NCBI RefSeq assembly: GCF_030269645.1
Contig: NZ_BSTR01000006.1
Location: 89,541-153,540, forward strand
Reading direction: 5' to 3'
Source: Actinokineospora sp. NBRC 105648
GTDB taxonomy: Bacteria; Actinomycetota; Actinomycetes; Mycobacteriales; Pseudonocardiaceae
DNA: 64,000 bases
Both the position numbers and the translations under genes were made by a program. Shown in pieces: positions 61,766 to 64,000 of the stretch. Position 1 is the stretch's first letter; each line of letters opens with the position of its first letter. Under the pieces are notes generated by a model that saw only the letters and a list, made by a program, of their open reading frames with translations, searched no databases and had not been told where the DNA came from.

Positions 61766-62580
61766 TCGACCTCATCGTCTCCCAGGGCCGCGTCGCCGAC
61801 CGCGCGGCCAGGATGATCGAGGGCGCGGCGCGCACCGCGCGCGCCCTCGAGGACCGCTACGGCACCAAGGGCGACTACATCGGCGTGCCCGCGCCCGCCG
61901 AGCGCGACGACTGGACCGCCAGCCTCCCGCAGGCGCGCGAGACCCTGCTCGGCCTCGGGGCGGCCGTCGGGGCGAGCCTGCGCGGCGGCAACACCCCGGT
62001 GATGGTCGCCAACACCTGCTCGGCGAGCCTGGCCACGCTGCCGGTCGTGGCCGGTGAGCGCCCGGACGCCGTGGTCCTCTACATCGACGCGCACGGCGAC
62101 TTCAACACCCCGGACACGACCGACTCCGGCTACCTCGGCGGCATGGTGCTCTCCGCCGCCTGCGGCCTGTGGGACAGCGGCCACGGCAGTGGCCTGCGGC
62201 CCGCGCAGGCCGTCCTGGTCGGCACCCGCGACATCGACGACACCGAGCGCGAACTGCTTCGCGCCAACGGGGTCCGCGTCATCCCGCCCCAGGAGGCGAG
62301 CGCGGCGAACGTGCTGGCCGCGGTCGGCGACGCGCCGGTGTGGGTGCACATCGACTGGGACGTGCTCGACCCGCGGTACCTGCCCGCCGACTACGTGGTC
62401 CCCGACGGCATGTCGCCCGCGCAGATCCGGGCGATCCTCGAGGCGATCCCGCCCGCCCGGCTGGTCGGCCTCGAGGTCGCCGAGTTCAACGCCCCGGTCG
62501 ACGAGCGCGGTACCGCCGAGGCGGTGGCGACGATCCTGGACATGCTGGCCCCCGTCTTCGAGACCGCCGCGAACACCTGA
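61762..62580 (+). CDS. dcsB: arginase-fold Nw-hydroxy-L-arginine hydrolase, DcsB-like
   Basis: A 272-residue enzyme from GTG 61762 (GGAGGT upstream; GTGA overlap with the preceding gene). It has the arginase metal motifs DAHGD (Asp109, His111, Asp113) and DWD (Asp198, Asp200), but GGDHS is replaced by NTCSAS with Cys86. From memory, DcsB has Cys86 in place of the first His ligand of the binuclear manganese site, the same position. The start MIDLIVSQGRVADRAA also fits DcsB as I recall it. It would cleave Nw-hydroxy-L-arginine to L-ornithine and hydroxyurea, the ureido donor for the next enzyme. Confidence 0.9.
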   Translation: MIDLIVSQGRVADRAARMIEGAARTARALEDRYGTKGDYIGVPAPAERDDWTASLPQARETLLGLGAAVGASLRGGNTPVMVANTCSASLATLPVVAGERPDAVVLYIDAHGDFNTPDTTDSGYLGGMVLSAACGLWDSGHGSGLRPAQAVLVGTRDIDDTERELLRANGVRVIPPQEASAANVLAAVGDAPVWVHIDWDVLDPRYLPADYVVPDGMSPAQIRAILEAIPPARLVGLEVAEFNAPVDERGTAEAVATILDMLAPVFETAANT

Positions 62581-62635
62581 TCCCCCCGGCCCGCACCGAG
62601 ATCCCGGCCCGACCCACCCGCGAAGGACGACCACC

Positions 62636-63637
62636 GTGCCCCTGTACGACAGCATCCTCGACACCATCGGCCGCACCCCCATCGTCCGGCTGCACCGGCT
62701 CGCGCCCGCGCACACCACCGTCTACGTCAAGGTGGAGTCGTTCAACCCCGGTGGCTCGGTCAAGGACCGCCTCGCGCTGGCCGTCATCCTCGACGCCGAG
62801 CGCAAGGGTCTGCTCAAGCCGGGGGACACCATCGCGGAGTGCACCTCCGGCAACGTCGGCATCGCGCTGGCCATGGTGGCCGCGGCCCGCGGCTACAAGT
62901 TCGTGGCGCTCATGGGCGACACCTACTCGGTCGAGCGGCGCAAGCTGATCCGCGCCTACGGCGGCAAGATCATCTTGTTCCCCGGGGCCGAGGGCAGCTC
63001 GGGCGGCAACCGCCGGGCCGACGAATTGGCCGCCAAGCACGGCTGGTTCCGGGCCAACCAGTTCGACAACCAGGCCAACCCGGCCTACCACCGGGAGACC
63101 ACCGCCGCGGAGATCCTCAGCGACTTCGCGGGCAAGCGGCTGGACTACTTCGTCACCGGCTTCGGCACCACCGGCACCCTGACCGGGGTCGGGCAGGTGC
63201 TCAAGCTCGCCCGACCCGAGGTGCGCGTGGTCGCCGTGGAGCCGGAGAACGCCGCCGTGCTCGGGGGCAAGGAGTGGAACGTGCACCGCATCCAGGGCTG
63301 GGCGCCCAACTTCGTGCCCAGCGTGCTGGACCAGACCGTGATCGACGAGCTGCGGACCATCGGCGAGGTGGAGGGCCGCGACACCGCCCGCCGCCTCGCC
63401 GAGCAGGAGGGGATCTTCGCGGGCGTCTCCGCGGGCGCCACCCTCGCCACCGCGCTGCAGGTGGCCGAGACCGCCCCCGAGGGCTCGGTGCTGCTGGCGA
63501 TGCTGCCCGACACCGGCGAGCGCTACCTGTCCACCTTCCTGATGGACGGCGTCGAGGAGGGCTCCGACGACGAGTGGCTGGCCTCCCTGGACACCGAAGA
63601 CACCGAAGACACCTTGGACACCGTCGGAGGGGAGTGA
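62636..63637 (+). CDS. dcsD: PLP-dependent O-ureido-L-serine / cysteine synthase, DcsD-like
   Basis: A 333-residue enzyme of the cysteine synthase family from GTG 62636. PLP lysine Lys43 lies in NPGGSVKDR; the substrate loop reads TSGNVGIALA and the phosphate loop GFGTTGTLTGVG. The acidic C-terminal tail (DTEDTEDTLDTVGGE) is unusual. In the D-cycloserine pathway DcsD joins O-acetyl-L-serine and hydroxyurea to give O-ureido-L-serine. Here the gene follows DcsB by 55 nt, and the O-acetyltransferase follows it by 5 nt. It could also act as an ordinary cysteine synthase, but context favours the ureido reaction. Confidence 0.88.
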   Translation: MPLYDSILDTIGRTPIVRLHRLAPAHTTVYVKVESFNPGGSVKDRLALAVILDAERKGLLKPGDTIAECTSGNVGIALAMVAAARGYKFVALMGDTYSVERRKLIRAYGGKIILFPGAEGSSGGNRRADELAAKHGWFRANQFDNQANPAYHRETTAAEILSDFAGKRLDYFVTGFGTTGTLTGVGQVLKLARPEVRVVAVEPENAAVLGGKEWNVHRIQGWAPNFVPSVLDQTVIDELRTIGEVEGRDTARRLAEQEGIFAGVSAGATLATALQVAETAPEGSVLLAMLPDTGERYLSTFLMDGVEEGSDDEWLASLDTEDTEDTLDTVGGE

Positions 63638-63642
63638 GTCGG

Positions 63643-64000
63643 ATGGGGGAGTTCATCCCCAGGGCGACCCGGTTCGTCGACCTGCCCACCCCCTTCCCGA
63701 TGCACCGCGGCGGCGCGCTGCACGGGGCCCGGATCGCCTACGAGACCCACGGTGAGCCGAACGCGGCCCGGGACAACGTCGTCCTGCTGCTCACCGGGCT
63801 CTCCCCGAACGCGCACGTGGCCGCGCACCCGCTCGACCCCACCCCCGGCTGGTGGGAGGCGATGGTCGGCCGGGGCAAGCCGGTCGACACCGACCGGTGG
63901 CACGTGGTGTGCGTGAACTCGCTGGGCAGCTGCAAGGGCTCGACCGGGCCGCCGTCCACCGACCCGGCGACCGGCGAGCCCTACCGGTTGACCTTCCCCG
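63643..64000 (+). CDS. dcsE: MetX-family O-acetyltransferase, DcsE-like (truncated by window end)
   Basis: The first 119 residues of a homoserine O-acetyltransferase-like alpha/beta hydrolase, from ATG 63643 with GGAGGGGAG upstream. Visible: PFPMHRGGALHGARIAYETH, ALTGLSP-like LLLTGLSPNAHVA, GPGKP-like VGRGKPVDTDRW, and the family motif NSLGSCKGSTGPPSTDPATG. DcsE of the D-cycloserine pathway is a MetX relative that acetylates L-serine. The catalytic Ser/Asp/His lie beyond the window. It is separated from the synthase stop by 5 nt. Confidence 0.85.
   Translation, partial: MGEFIPRATRFVDLPTPFPMHRGGALHGARIAYETHGEPNAARDNVVLLLTGLSPNAHVAAHPLDPTPGWWEAMVGRGKPVDTDRWHVVCVNSLGSCKGSTGPPSTDPATGEPYRLTFP

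Noticed and set aside
62636-63637. Plain housekeeping cysteine synthase
   Set aside because: Gene context (hydroxyarginine hydrolase upstream, serine-type acetyltransferase downstream) fits the ureidoserine pathway better, although the reaction cannot be told from sequence alone.

Overview
This 64 kb window is very GC-rich, has strong third-position GC bias, uses GTG starts freely and is dense in overlapping stop/start pairs. Gene content (LAL and ANTAR regulators, S53/S8/S1 secreted proteases, CBM13 and CBM5/12 glycosidases, NRPS genes) points to an antibiotic-producing actinomycete, most likely of the Pseudonocardiaceae (Actinokineospora/Saccharothrix type). The genus is an inference. No rRNA, tRNA, CRISPR array or intact transposase was seen.

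Region 1 (1-25.5 kb) is mainly secretome and regulators. It opens with a 38-bp minisatellite in front of a zf-HC2 membrane protein and a PepSY membrane protein. Then come a small secreted protein, a trypsin-like and a subtilisin-like protease, a LAL regulator, a GH27 alpha-galactosidase divergent from a BNR/ricin-lectin protein, an unusual lower-GC membrane protein, a GH18 chitinase, a VanZ protein, a LysR regulator followed by a decayed AsnC/lactate-oxidase-type pair, a helix-turn-helix regulator, and a 1099-residue S53 protease with a trypsin domain nested inside one of its Ig-like domains. Convergent genes are separated by long perfect hairpins.

Region 2 (25.7-39 kb) is a compact non-ribosomal peptide operon in which every junction overlaps: kynurenine-monooxygenase-like FAD enzyme, conserved protein of unknown function, NRPS C-A-T-R (reductive release), MFS exporter, and an NRPS with an N-terminal O-methyltransferase (MT-C-A-T). 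A small ABM monooxygenase lies divergently upstream. Both junctions around the exporter carry an extra small ORF that begins like the downstream gene and ends like the upstream gene, so each stop/start overlap is present twice.

Region 3 (39-60 kb) is mixed housekeeping and signalling. It holds a YCII protein with a decayed DUF6596-type ECF sigma factor, an AI-2E-type permease, a trypsin/fibronectin-like secreted protein, a hydrolase/HxlR divergent pair, a zinc alcohol dehydrogenase, a BrkB-type membrane protein, a GAF-SpoIIE phosphatase, a response regulator, three tandem GAF-ANTAR proteins, an LLM oxidoreductase coupled to a GH13 trehalose-synthase-like enzyme, and a CGNR regulator divergent from a GNAT enzyme.

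Region 4 (61-64 kb) is the start of a biosynthetic operon that matches the D-cycloserine pathway: a YqcI/YcgG heme-protein homologue (DcsA-like), an arginase-fold hydroxyarginine hydrolase with the diagnostic Cys86 (DcsB-like), a PLP O-ureidoserine/cysteine synthase (DcsD-like) and a MetX-family O-acetyltransferase (DcsE-like, cut by the window end). The DapF-like racemase gene (dcsC), expected between the second and third genes, is absent there. The end product depends on genes beyond the window.
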